DNA of 64,000 nucleotides from Bacillota bacterium (GTDB lineage Bacteria > Bacillota > Clostridia > Lachnospirales > Lachnospiraceae), in assembly GCA_023386815.1 (NCBI GenBank), contig JAEWIZ010000022.1, positions 310,001 through 374,000 of the forward strand, read 5' to 3'. Below, one piece after another: positions 8,230 through 16,285 of the stretch. Position numbers and translations under genes: made by a program. The notes under the pieces are model-generated. The model made no database searches and was not told where the DNA came from. It saw nothing but the letters and a program-made list of their open reading frames with translations. How positions within the stretch are numbered: position 1 is the stretch's first letter; every line of letters begins with the position of its first letter.

Positions 8230-9057
8230 CTAAATTCCATCACACGATTTTGACTTTGCATTTTGAAGTTCCTTTAATAATTCCCTTTTCTTAGAGCTTC
8301 TCATTAGGGTTTCCCCGATTAATACTCCATCTACACCTGCCGCTTTCAGCTGTTGGATATCCGTTGCTTTCTTAATCCCGCTCTCTGCAACAAAGATTAT
8401 CTCCTTGGGTACAAGTCTTCTTAGCTTTAAGCTATTATTTAAGTCCACCTCAAAGGTTTGAAGATCACGATTATTCACACCAATCATTCTGGCTCCGGCT
8501 TCCACTGCCAAAGAAACCTCCGCTTCCGTATGAACCTCTACCAAAGCAGACATCCCCAACTCATTGCAAATACTGATATAGTACTTAAGTGTTTCTACAC
8601 TTAATAAGGAACAAATCAGTAATACCGCATCCGCTCCAATTAGCTTTGCTTCATAAATTTGATACTCATCGATGGTAAAATCTTTACGAAGTACCGGTAT
8701 ATGAACCGCTTCACTAATTTGCTGAAGGTATTCGTCCTCTCCCATAAAATATTCTGGCTCCGTTAGAACTGAGATTGCACTTGCGCCTGCCGCTTCATAT
8801 TCCAGCCCGATCTCCAGATAAGGAAAATCATCTGAAATTATCCCCTTAGAGGGTGAAGCCTTTTTTACTTCACAGATAAAAGCCATCTGTTCTGAATTTT
8901 GGCCGATGGCCCTTTCAAAGGCAAATGCAATGCGATTGTTAAAGCTTCTTACGGTGCCATTCTCATATAGAATTGATTTTAATCCCTCCAGGGGTAGCCT
9001 TTCCTTCGCATTTGCCACCCTTATTTTTGTAGATTCTGTGATTGAATCAAGTATCAT
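8230..9057 (-). CDS. trpC: indole-3-glycerol-phosphate synthase TrpC
   Basis: Decarboxylates and closes CdRP to indole-3-glycerol phosphate. 275 residues, TIM barrel with the usual N-terminal helical extension. Motifs: FICEVKKASPSKGII (catalytic Lys), PVLRKDFTIDEYQIYEAK (second Lys), LVEVHTEAE, IGVNNRDLQTF and VAESGI...GVLIGETLM. Lies 35 bp upstream of trpF and 55 bp downstream of trpD in the same operon. Confidence 0.97.
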   Translation of the reverse strand: MILDSITESTKIRVANAKERLPLEGLKSILYENGTVRSFNNRIAFAFERAIGQNSEQMAFICEVKKASPSKGIISDDFPYLEIGLEYEAAGASAISVLTEPEYFMGEDEYLQQISEAVHIPVLRKDFTIDEYQIYEAKLIGADAVLLICSLLSVETLKYYISICNELGMSALVEVHTEAEVSLAVEAGARMIGVNNRDLQTFEVDLNNSLKLRRLVPKEIIFVAESGIKKATDIQQLKAAGVDGVLIGETLMRSSKKRELLKELQNAKSKSCDGI

Positions 9058-9112
9058 CTCTAACCTCTTCTTTCTGTAATGAGTACCTGTAGTTTTGCGT
9101 CATTAATATCAT

Positions 9113-10120
9113 CTACTCATTTGATAATTTTATGAATTTATTTAACTGCTCCAGTGCCTTACCGCTATCAATCATATCTGCAGCCATTCTAACACACTCT
9201 CTTAAGGTCATATTGTTGTAGGTCATATATAAGCAGACCGCTGAATTTAATAACACGATATCTCTCTTTGGACTCTTTTGTCCTTTAAGAATGTTTAAGG
9301 CAATCTCTGCATTAAAGGTCGGATCACCGCCAATAAGCTCCTCCGGTTTGCATATTTCAAATCCAAATTGATGTGGATCCAGGAAAAAGCTATTTACCTG
9401 GCCATTATTAACTTCACATACAGTGGTCTTCGCACATAATGTAACCTCATCCAAGCCGTCATGCCCATGAACCACCATCGCTCTTTTCACCCCAAGATTT
9501 GCAAGTACCTGTGCCATGGGTTCTACCAAATTCTCATCATATACACCAAGGAGCTGTAGATTTGCATTCGCAGGACTGGAAAGTGGACCAAGGATATTAA
9601 AAATTGTACGTATTCCCAGCTCTTTTCTGACCGGTGCCGCATATCTCATAGAGGAATGGTAAATCGGTGCAAACAGGAAGCATATTCCGATTTCCTTTAA
9701 AATCTTCTCACTCTTTTCTACAGGAATATCAATTTTCACCCCCAAGGCTTCCAGTACATCCGCACTGCCGCATTTACTAGATACACTGCGGTTACCATGC
9801 TTTGCTACTGGTATACCGGCTGCTGAGATAACAAAAGAAGATACGGTTGAGATATTAAAGGTAAAAGCTTCATCTCCGCCTGTTCCCACAATATCCAAAA
9901 CATCACCCTCGTGTTGGAGCTTCAAACCGATATTTCTCATACTCAGTGCACATGCCGTTATTTCATCGATGGTCTCACCCTTCATTCGTATTGCTGTAAT
10001 AAAGGCAGCAATTTGAGCATTGGTAGCACTCCCGCTCATGATCTCATCCATAACTGATTTCGTCATGTCCAAGGTTAAATCCTCTTTATTTAAAACCATT
10101 TTTATTGCCTGCTGAATCAT
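9113..10120 (-). CDS. trpD: anthranilate phosphoribosyltransferase TrpD
   Basis: Transfers phosphoribose from PRPP to anthranilate. 335 residues. The PRPP-binding loop VGTGGDEAFTFNIST is near residue 78, followed by AKHGNRSVSSKCGSADVLE and the RKELGIRTIFNILGPL motif; VVHGHDGLDE is also canonical. Stand-alone, not fused to TrpG. Start preceded by AAAGGAG. A 139-bp untranslated gap separates it from trpG, the largest gap inside the operon; I see no promoter or stable hairpin there. Confidence 0.97.
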   Translation of the reverse strand: MIQQAIKMVLNKEDLTLDMTKSVMDEIMSGSATNAQIAAFITAIRMKGETIDEITACALSMRNIGLKLQHEGDVLDIVGTGGDEAFTFNISTVSSFVISAAGIPVAKHGNRSVSSKCGSADVLEALGVKIDIPVEKSEKILKEIGICFLFAPIYHSSMRYAAPVRKELGIRTIFNILGPLSSPANANLQLLGVYDENLVEPMAQVLANLGVKRAMVVHGHDGLDEVTLCAKTTVCEVNNGQVNSFFLDPHQFGFEICKPEELIGGDPTFNAEIALNILKGQKSPKRDIVLLNSAVCLYMTYNNMTLRECVRMAADMIDSGKALEQLNKFIKLSNE

Positions 10121-10259
10121 AGATTAACCACTCCTTTCTCCATACCTGCAAACGTTGAGCTGCAGTCACAAATTTGCGTGTGAAATATATTTTTCACTAA
10201 AGTTTCCACTTGTCTAAGCGCTTCAAGTTTAAATAGAATCTTTTTAACAGTTCTTGATT

Positions 10260-10835
10260 TCACATCATTCTTATTTTTAAAAAGTTTCTTACAATCTTTT
10301 CCCCCAAAGGTGTCAGAATGGATTCCGGATGGAATTGAACTCCATAGATTTCATAGCTCCTATGCTGAACTGCCATAATTTCACCATCATCATCCTCCGC
10401 AATAACGAGGAGCTCATCGGGCAGAGTATTTTTCTCGGCAATCAGGGAGTGATATCTTGCAGCCTGTATCATCGGAGGCAGACCGTGGAAAATGGTTGCA
10501 CCATTGGCAATATGAATATTACTTTGCTTTCCGTGCATCAGCCTTTTCGCCAGGGTTATCTTTGCGCCAAACACTTCGCAAATTCCCTGATGCCCTAAAC
10601 ATACACCAAGAATTGGGAACTCTTCTTTCAACGTTTCAACTACCTGTTCTAATACCCCTGCATTCTTTGGATATCCAGGCCCGGGAGATAGAATAATATG
10701 AGAGGGTTTTAATGCTCGAATCTCTTCCACCGTCAGCTCATCGTTACGAATCACCTTAATGTCACTTCCGGTACTTCCCACCAATTGCACTAGATTATAG
10801 GAGAAGCTATCATAATTATCAATTAATAATACCAT
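10260..10835 (-). CDS. trpG: anthranilate synthase glutamine amidotransferase subunit TrpG
   Basis: Supplies ammonia from glutamine to TrpE. 191-residue class I amidotransferase: LIDNYDSFSYNLVQ at the start, oxyanion SPGPGYP, nucleophile in GVCLGHQGI, and the His-Glu of the triad in VQFHPESIL. The sequence fits TrpG or the folate homologue PabA; the operon context favours TrpG, though one protein may serve both. Start overlaps the trpE stop by one base (TAATG). Confidence 0.94.
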   Translation of the reverse strand: MVLLIDNYDSFSYNLVQLVGSTGSDIKVIRNDELTVEEIRALKPSHIILSPGPGYPKNAGVLEQVVETLKEEFPILGVCLGHQGICEVFGAKITLAKRLMHGKQSNIHIANGATIFHGLPPMIQAARYHSLIAEKNTLPDELLVIAEDDDGEIMAVQHRSYEIYGVQFHPESILTPLGEKIVRNFLKIRMM

Positions 10836-12292
10836 TATTCCTCCACCTCACTTGCCTGCATTATTGCTTCTATTACAGCCTTTGCCTTGTTTTCTGATTC
10901 CTCATATTCTTTTTCCGCAATGCTGTCTGCTACGATACCACCGCCTGCCTGTACATACACCATATTATTCTTCTTAACTGCCATACGGATTGCAATGCAG
11001 GTATCCATATTACCAGTAAAATCGATGTAACCGATAGCTCCGCCGTAAATCCCTCTCGGAAACCTCTCCATTTCTTCAATAATCTCACAGGCTCTTATTT
11101 TAGGTGCGCCGGATAAAGTACCTGCCGGAAGAATGGCTTCAATGGCATCAAGTGCATCCTTTTTGGGTCTAATCTTACCGATAACCTCTGAGGTAATATG
11201 CATGATTCTGGAATAACGCTGTATCTTCATATAGTCTGTAACCTTAACGCTTCCGAATTCTGAGATTTTCCCCAAATCATTTCTTCCCAGATCCACCAGC
11301 ATATTATGCTCCGATAATTCCTTCTCATCAGCAAGTAATTCCTTCTCTAACGCCATATCCTCATCCTGATCCTTGCCCCTTGGCCTGGAACCTGCAATAG
11401 GGAACGTCGACAAAGTACCGTCCTTTAATCGAACTAGGGTTTCTGGTGAGGTACTAATTAGCTGCACATCCTTATTCTGCATGAATACCATATAGGGTGA
11501 CGGGTTTGTGGTTCTAAGCACCCGGTAAGCATTTAACAGGCTATCCTTGTACTCGGTAGAGAATCTTCTCGAGATCACTGCCTGGAAAATGTCACCGTTC
11601 ACGATATAATCCTTGGTTTTCTCAACCATCTTACAATATTCTTGTTTCGTAACGTTGCAGGTAAAGGCTGGCTTACTGTTATTATACTGCCTTTGAACTG
11701 GTGCAATCTCTGTGATAAACCGGGTCAACGCTTCAATATCAGAAACTGCCTTACCGTAATTCTCCATAATCTTATCTGTCTTCATATTTACAACTATACT
11801 GATCTTTTGCTTTAGATGGTCATAAGCAATCACCTTATCAAATAACATTAAATCAAAATCATTGAACTCACTGCTCTGCAGCATTAATACCGGCTCTGTG
11901 TAGCCAATCATCTCATAAGAGAAATACCCCACCAAGCCACCAGTAAAAGGGGGCAGTCCTTCTATCTTTGGCGATTTGTAGTCCTTAAGTAGTTCTCTTA
12001 ATACCTCAAAGGGTTTATCACAATGAATAACCTTTGTATCCTCAGCTTCAATGACAACCTTCTTATCCTTGCAGGTTACATGAACAATAGGATGGAATCC
12101 CAGAAAGGAATATCTTCCCCATTTCTCCCCACCTTCCACACTTTCCAGCAGGTAATAACGTTGACTGATCTGCGAGATCTTACGTAGCAAGGTAATTGGT
12201 GTGATGATATCCGCATAGATTTCCTTGCAGATTGGGATAATGCTATAGTCTTTTGCCAATACCTCGATCTCATTACAGCTTGGTGTAATCAT
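10835..12292 (-). CDS. trpE: anthranilate synthase component I TrpE
   Basis: Converts chorismate and ammonia to anthranilate with TrpG. 485 residues. The N-terminal domain carries LLESVEGGEKWGRYSF, whose LLES element forms the tryptophan feedback pocket. The C-terminal chorismate-binding domain has the expected FPIAGSRPRG, LVDLGRNDLG, PAGTLSGAPK and GGAIGYI stretches and a GGGIVADS Mg site. First structural gene of the operon, 180 bp after the T-box terminator. The PIAGSRPRG form and operon place argue against PabB. Confidence 0.97.
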   Translation of the reverse strand: MITPSCNEIEVLAKDYSIIPICKEIYADIITPITLLRKISQISQRYYLLESVEGGEKWGRYSFLGFHPIVHVTCKDKKVVIEAEDTKVIHCDKPFEVLRELLKDYKSPKIEGLPPFTGGLVGYFSYEMIGYTEPVLMLQSSEFNDFDLMLFDKVIAYDHLKQKISIVVNMKTDKIMENYGKAVSDIEALTRFITEIAPVQRQYNNSKPAFTCNVTKQEYCKMVEKTKDYIVNGDIFQAVISRRFSTEYKDSLLNAYRVLRTTNPSPYMVFMQNKDVQLISTSPETLVRLKDGTLSTFPIAGSRPRGKDQDEDMALEKELLADEKELSEHNMLVDLGRNDLGKISEFGSVKVTDYMKIQRYSRIMHITSEVIGKIRPKKDALDAIEAILPAGTLSGAPKIRACEIIEEMERFPRGIYGGAIGYIDFTGNMDTCIAIRMAVKKNNMVYVQAGGGIVADSIAEKEYEESENKAKAVIEAIMQASEVEE

Positions 12293-12349
12293 GTTTCATC
12301 ACCTTATTTTTCATTGATGGATGAAAAATTCCTTTCTCTTCATTAAATT

Positions 12350-12435
12350 AGCAACAATGATGCAGTAAAGTAGCAACAATATGCATAAAATCAGCAACAA
12401 TATGCATTAAACTTGCAACATTAATGCAGTATCTA
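12350..12435. repeat. imperfect tandem repeat, ~22-bp unit, four units
   Basis: Units begin with (A)GCAACA at 12351, 12373, 12394 and 12415, i.e. periods of 22, 21 and 21; the two middle units share AGCAACAATATGCAT. It sits between the T-box terminator and the trpE start, inside the read-through mRNA. No spacers, so not CRISPR. Confidence 0.75.
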
Positions 12436-12460
12436 AGTTTTGAGGGGTATTTAGGTATTA

Positions 12461-12745
12461 AAAAAAGGCTCTCATCCCTGTATTTTTACAGGGACAAAAG
12501 CCTTAACTTCTGCGGTACCACCCGGTTTGATGTCTAAACATCCTCTCATTTTTGCATACCATCATATGCACCCCATTGATAACGGACAGGGTTCCCGTAA
12601 GTGCCTACTCTCATTGATAAATTAGATTTCAGACTTCCCTCGCAAGTCCATTCGGAATAATTATTGTAACCGCATTCCCACCCACAGCAGCTCTCTGTAT
12701 ACAATCAATTAAACTTACTTCTCTTGCTCATCGGTTTTTTATATT
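12461..12745 (-). promoter_or_regulatory. tryptophan T-box leader
   Basis: Tandem elements on the - strand: AGAGAG of stem I, specifier loop GAA-TGG-ACTTGCGAG with the Trp codon TGG at 12648-12650, the T-box sequence GGGTGGTACCGCA at 12511-12524 and a rho-independent terminator ending in seven T's at 12461-12505. Uncharged tRNA-Trp should pair with the specifier and the T-box bulge and prevent termination, turning on the trp operon. Confidence 0.95.
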
Positions 12746-12751
12746 AATCGC

Positions 12752-12781
12752 ATTATAGCAGTGGACAAAGTTCGTTGTCAA
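12752..12781 (-). promoter_or_regulatory. promoter of the trp operon
   Basis: TTGACA (12776-12781) and TATAAT (12752-12757), both consensus, with an 18-bp spacer, placed directly before the T-box leader. Confidence 0.85.
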
Positions 12782-13026
12782 GCCAATTTCTGTATTAAAA
12801 TTGATTTTTCTATACAATTTGTTTGCCAAGCTAATTTGCTAAACTGTTTTTGTTCTAAATCAGAATTATACGTCATAATAACTTAATAAACAATAATTTG
12901 ATTTTTCTTTAGAAAATCCCGTAATACCCTGTTTAAATTTAACTTTATTAAGTTTATATGGGCAAATAGTTACGTCACCCATATATTTACATTTTTATTC
13001 TTTCACTAAAATGATGCTATTAATGG

Positions 13027-13055
13027 TTGACACAGGAGTCCAAATAAGTTATATT
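13027..13055 (+). promoter_or_regulatory. promoter of the MpsC-like gene
   Basis: TTGACA (13027-13032), 17-bp spacer, TATATT (13050-13055); the gene starts 49 bp downstream. The stretch between this and the trp promoter (12782-13026) is AT-rich with nothing else recognisable. Confidence 0.7.
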
Positions 13056-13103
13056 TATAACAATTAGATAAAAATCCAAAGATATCATTGTGGAGAAAAT
13101 CAA

Positions 13104-13469
13104 ATGACTAAAGGACAATTAGAAGCCAAAATTAGTGAAGCTGTTAGTAAATTTGAGTTAGAATATATGGGACGTGGTCCAAAATTAATTCGTTCTTATG
13201 TTATTAATGATATGATTCTAATACGTCTATCCGGCGTTTTAAGCCCTTCCGAACAGAAATTAACCGATAACCCTCAGGGAATTGAGTTGTTTAAGAAGGT
13301 AAGGTCTTCCTTATTTGAACTTGGGAGAGGATATCTGGAAACATTAATTACTGAAATTATTGATGTAGCCATCGTCAGCACCCATTCAGATATTAGTACA
13401 AAAACTGGTGAAAAGATAATTGTAATAACTGCTGATAGAAACATAGAAGAGATGATTATAACCAAATAA
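13104..13469 (+). CDS. MpsC-family (DUF2294) protein
   Basis: 121 residues, soluble, no signal peptide. It matches my memory of the DUF2294 family: MGRGPKLIRSYVINDMILIRLSG, then a polar segment, KVRSSLFELGRGYLE, and a C-terminal SDISTKTGEKIIVIT stretch. A member named MpsC belongs to the membrane-potential-generating system MpsABC in staphylococci; others are stand-alone, as here, and their role is unclear. No MpsA/MpsB homologue is adjacent. Ribosome binding site GGAG eight bases before the ATG. purE follows after a structured 160-bp leader. Confidence 0.75.
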   Translation: MTKGQLEAKISEAVSKFELEYMGRGPKLIRSYVINDMILIRLSGVLSPSEQKLTDNPQGIELFKKVRSSLFELGRGYLETLITEIIDVAIVSTHSDISTKTGEKIIVITADRNIEEMIITK

Positions 13470-13486
13470 CTCTGGATGACACCACA

Positions 13487-13594
13487 AATTAATTCGCTGC
13501 ATAGGAATTACGCCTGGTAGCCAAACTTCAATGAGGTTTGTTAAGTTGTAAGTAAGCCGATATCTTGGAGGGATCTAAAGGTATCGGCTATTTT
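13487..13594 (+). promoter_or_regulatory. structured leader with terminator before purE, identity unknown
   Basis: Three hairpins in a row: TAATTC/GAATTA (13487-13509), CAAAC/GTTTG (13522-13540), and a terminator with an 11-bp stem AGCCGATATCT/AGGTATCGGCT (13555-13589, one G-U pair) followed by ATTTTATT. It may simply end the MpsC-like gene, but the two upstream hairpins before a terminator 35 bp from purE look like a riboswitch-type attenuator. It lacks the conserved cores of the purine and ZTP riboswitches, and I could not match it to PRPP-type ykkC RNAs. Confidence 0.45.
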
Positions 13595-13628
13595 ATTATA
13601 ACACTACACGAGTAAGGAGAATTATATT

Positions 13629-14126
13629 ATGTCAAAGAAAGTTGCAATTCTTATGGGAAGTGACAGTGATCTTCCTATCGTGAAGGGAGCCATACATACG
13701 TTACAGGGCTTTGGTATTCCCGTTGAAGTTCATGTCATGAGCGCTCACCGTACTCCGCAGCTTGCATGCGATTTTTCTGCTGGTGCTAGAGCAAATGGCT
13801 TTGGGGCAATTATTTGTGCCGCTGGAAAAGCAGCTCATCTTGCAGGTATCATTGCGGCGCACACTACGCTTCCTGTCATCGGAATTCCTATTAAATCATC
13901 AACACTTGATGGTTTGGATGCCCTACTCGCTACAGTTCAGATGCCAAAGGGCATACCCGTTGCTACTGTGGCAATCGATGGTGCAGATAACGCGGCTATC
14001 TTAGCTGCTCAGATGCTTGCAATTAGTGATGATGAGCTTAGCACTAAGCTGTCAGACATGAAAAAAGCTATGGTAGATGAAGTTGTTGCCAAAGACGAGA
14101 AATTACAGGCAGAACTGAATAAATAG
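13629..14126 (+). CDS. purE: N5-carboxyaminoimidazole ribonucleotide mutase PurE
   Basis: Converts N5-CAIR to CAIR in de novo purine synthesis. 165 residues; class I PurE hallmarks are GSDSDLPIV at residues 10-18 and the active-site MSAHRTP near 38-44, followed by GFGAIICAAGKAAHLAG and PVIGIPIKSS. A class I enzyme normally works with PurK; no purK lies here, and no other pur gene adjoins, so it is a stray pur gene. AAGGAG box nine bases before the ATG. Confidence 0.95.
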   Translation: MSKKVAILMGSDSDLPIVKGAIHTLQGFGIPVEVHVMSAHRTPQLACDFSAGARANGFGAIICAAGKAAHLAGIIAAHTTLPVIGIPIKSSTLDGLDALLATVQMPKGIPVATVAIDGADNAAILAAQMLAISDDELSTKLSDMKKAMVDEVVAKDEKLQAELNK

Positions 14127-14230
14127 TGTGAATTATTGAAAAATATAATTCACAGCCAACATTGAATGCCCCGCGCTCAATGATTCTTAGTTTGCAGAAA
14201 CAAAATAAGTATAAAGAAATGGAGTCACGT

Positions 14231-16108
14231 ATGAAAGAACACTTACAAAAAATGATTTTATCAGATGAAGTTAAGTCCATTCTGATGGGAAGTCCAAACG
14301 TAATATTTCCAAAGAGCAAATCTGAATTGATTGATCTTAGCTTTGGAGCAGCGAATAATGACTTCTATGAAGTAGCCTATGACGTTCCCGGCACTGGATC
14401 TGTTGTAGAAGCTACCGTAACTCGATGTAAAAACGGTGTGGCTATTAATTATCTGGAAGATTATATGCGTCGAAGAGATCCTGATAGCCTTGTGATTGGT
14501 GATAACTTAGACACAGATAAGCCACGTTATTCTGAAAAATATGGTAAGGAATTTGAACCTCTTCGCCGTAAAACCTTCGACTGGTTAACAGCTCAAGAAT
14601 TAATTGTTCTCCCCTTTAAAGCAGGCGGTGACAAGTATGGCTATGATGCTCTTTTAATTGCTCCTGCAAACGCTGGTTTCTTTGCCTGCGGACTGGCAGA
14701 GCTGCAAGGTTTCTTGGGTATTGATGAGATTTCTGATAATTTCACTCCAAAAGCAATCGTATACCTTGCACCACCCTTCCGTCACACAGACTTTAACGGC
14801 AAACAGATTGTTGTTCATAACCGTCTTGAAGATGTACATGAAGTATTTTCCTACAATCTTTATCCAGGTCCAAGTGCGAAAAAAGGTATCTACGGTGTTC
14901 TGTTAAACATCGGTGAACGTGAAAACTGGTTAACAGCTCATGCTTCTACCGTAAAGGTAATTACACCTTATGATAATGAAATCGTAATTATGCACGAAGG
15001 TGCTTCTGGCGGCGGAAAAAGTGAAATGATTGAGCCAGCTCATAAAACTGCTGACGGCAGACTTGTACTTGGTGAAAACTTAAAAAGCGGTGAAAAATTC
15101 TATATGGAATTGTCTGAGTCCTGCGAACTTCGTCCTGTAACTGATGATATGGCTCTCTGCCATCCACAGATGCAAAATGACAGTAAAAAGCTCGTAGTTC
15201 AGGATGCAGAAAGCGGTTGGTTCCTGCGCCTTGACCATATTAAAGAATATGGCACCTCACCTCAGTACGAGAAAATCTTCACTCAACCATCAGAGCCCTT
15301 GGTTTTCTTTAATATCCAGGCTATGCCAGGTTCTACCTGTCTTGTGTGGGAGCATACTTTAGACTCCAACGGAAAGCCTTGCCCTAATCCAAGAGCAATT
15401 CTTCCAAGAAGAATGGTTCCTGCGATTGTATCCGATCCCGTAGAGGTTGATGTTCGTAGCTTCGGTGTAAGAACACCACCTTGTACCAGAGAAAACCCTT
15501 CCTATGGTATTCTTGGTTTACTTCACATTCTCCCTCCTGCACTTGCTTGGTTATGGAGATTGGTTGCACCAAGAGGCTTTAACAATCCTAGTATTGTAGG
15601 CTCCCAGGGTATGGTAAGTGAAGGTGTTGGTTCCTACTGGCCTTTCGCAACCGGTAAAATGGTAAAGCAAGCGAATCTGTTATTAGATCAGATCGTTAGC
15701 TCCTCCAGTACCAGATATGTATTAATTCCAAATCAGCATATTGGCTCCTATAAAGTAAGCTTCAATCCACAATGGATTGCTAGAGAATATATTGCAAGAC
15801 GTGGCGGTGCAAAGTTTAATCAGGATCAGTTAAAGGAAGCTCGTTGTACCCTGTTAGGCTACGGACTCGAATCCTTAAAGGTAGATGGTCAATATGTACG
15901 CAAAGCCTTCCTTCAGCCGGAAAAACAACAGGAAGTTGGCGAAGATGGTTACGATGCTGGCGCTGATATCCTTCTGAAGTTCTTTAAGGATGAAGCAACT
16001 AAATTCAATACTCCGGATCTGGATCCATTAGGTAAGAAGATTATTGAATGCCTGCTTCGTGATGCACCATTACAGGATTACATTGATTTAATTCCTATGA
16101 GATATTAA
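14231..16108 (+). CDS. DUF4914 family protein with PEPCK-like P-loop
   Basis: 625-residue cytoplasmic protein, recalled as DUF4914. Near residue 255 it has EGASGGGKSEM, a P-loop resembling the kinase-1a loop of phosphoenolpyruvate carboxykinases, preceded by VKVITPYDNEIVIMHEG. Late motifs include FATGKMVKQANLLLDQI and GGAKFNQDQL. A phosphotransferase or HPr-kinase/PEPCK-like fold is likely; the substrate is unknown. I start it at 14231, where GGAG sits six bases upstream, rather than at an upstream in-frame ATG without a site. Transcribed after purE with a ~100-bp gap and ended by a very strong hairpin. Confidence 0.75.
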   Translation: MKEHLQKMILSDEVKSILMGSPNVIFPKSKSELIDLSFGAANNDFYEVAYDVPGTGSVVEATVTRCKNGVAINYLEDYMRRRDPDSLVIGDNLDTDKPRYSEKYGKEFEPLRRKTFDWLTAQELIVLPFKAGGDKYGYDALLIAPANAGFFACGLAELQGFLGIDEISDNFTPKAIVYLAPPFRHTDFNGKQIVVHNRLEDVHEVFSYNLYPGPSAKKGIYGVLLNIGERENWLTAHASTVKVITPYDNEIVIMHEGASGGGKSEMIEPAHKTADGRLVLGENLKSGEKFYMELSESCELRPVTDDMALCHPQMQNDSKKLVVQDAESGWFLRLDHIKEYGTSPQYEKIFTQPSEPLVFFNIQAMPGSTCLVWEHTLDSNGKPCPNPRAILPRRMVPAIVSDPVEVDVRSFGVRTPPCTRENPSYGILGLLHILPPALAWLWRLVAPRGFNNPSIVGSQGMVSEGVGSYWPFATGKMVKQANLLLDQIVSSSSTRYVLIPNQHIGSYKVSFNPQWIAREYIARRGGAKFNQDQLKEARCTLLGYGLESLKVDGQYVRKAFLQPEKQQEVGEDGYDAGADILLKFFKDEATKFNTPDLDPLGKKIIECLLRDAPLQDYIDLIPMRY

Positions 16109-16117
16109 TTCTTAATC

Positions 16118-16183
16118 AAGATATTAATTCTATAAATAAGATATGGATTCTTTAAATAAGAAATAAGATATGGATTCTTTAAA
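16118..16183. repeat. short direct repeats after the DUF4914 gene
   Basis: AATAAGATATGGATTCTTTA occurs at 16135 and again at 16162 (period 27), with a degenerate AAGATATTAATTCT copy at 16118. Confidence 0.55.
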
Positions 16184-16223
16184 ACAAGAAAGTGGAGACC
16201 TTAGATCTCCACTTTCTTGTTTT
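16181..16223. terminator. strong bidirectional terminator
   Basis: An 18-bp perfect stem: 16181-16198 (AAAACAAGAAAGTGGAGA) pairs with 16206-16223, with a 7-nt loop. It ends in TTTT on both strands and separates the convergent DUF4914 gene and sensor kinase gene. Confidence 0.9.
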
Positions 16224-16285
16224 ATGACAAACGAATCAGCAATTTGAATGCTTTATTGGTTCCTCTTACAACCGTTACTATTCTC

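Noticed and set aside
10329..10598. Antisense open frames within the trp operon
   Set aside because: No ribosome binding sites or known domains; shadow frames of well-conserved genes.
12350..12435. CRISPR-like array
   Set aside because: Units follow each other directly with no unique spacers, too few copies, and no cas genes nearby. The same holds for 30579-30656.
13487..13594. Classical purine riboswitch
   Set aside because: The conserved junction bases of the purine aptamer (TATA near P1, TCTACC in J2/3) are missing.
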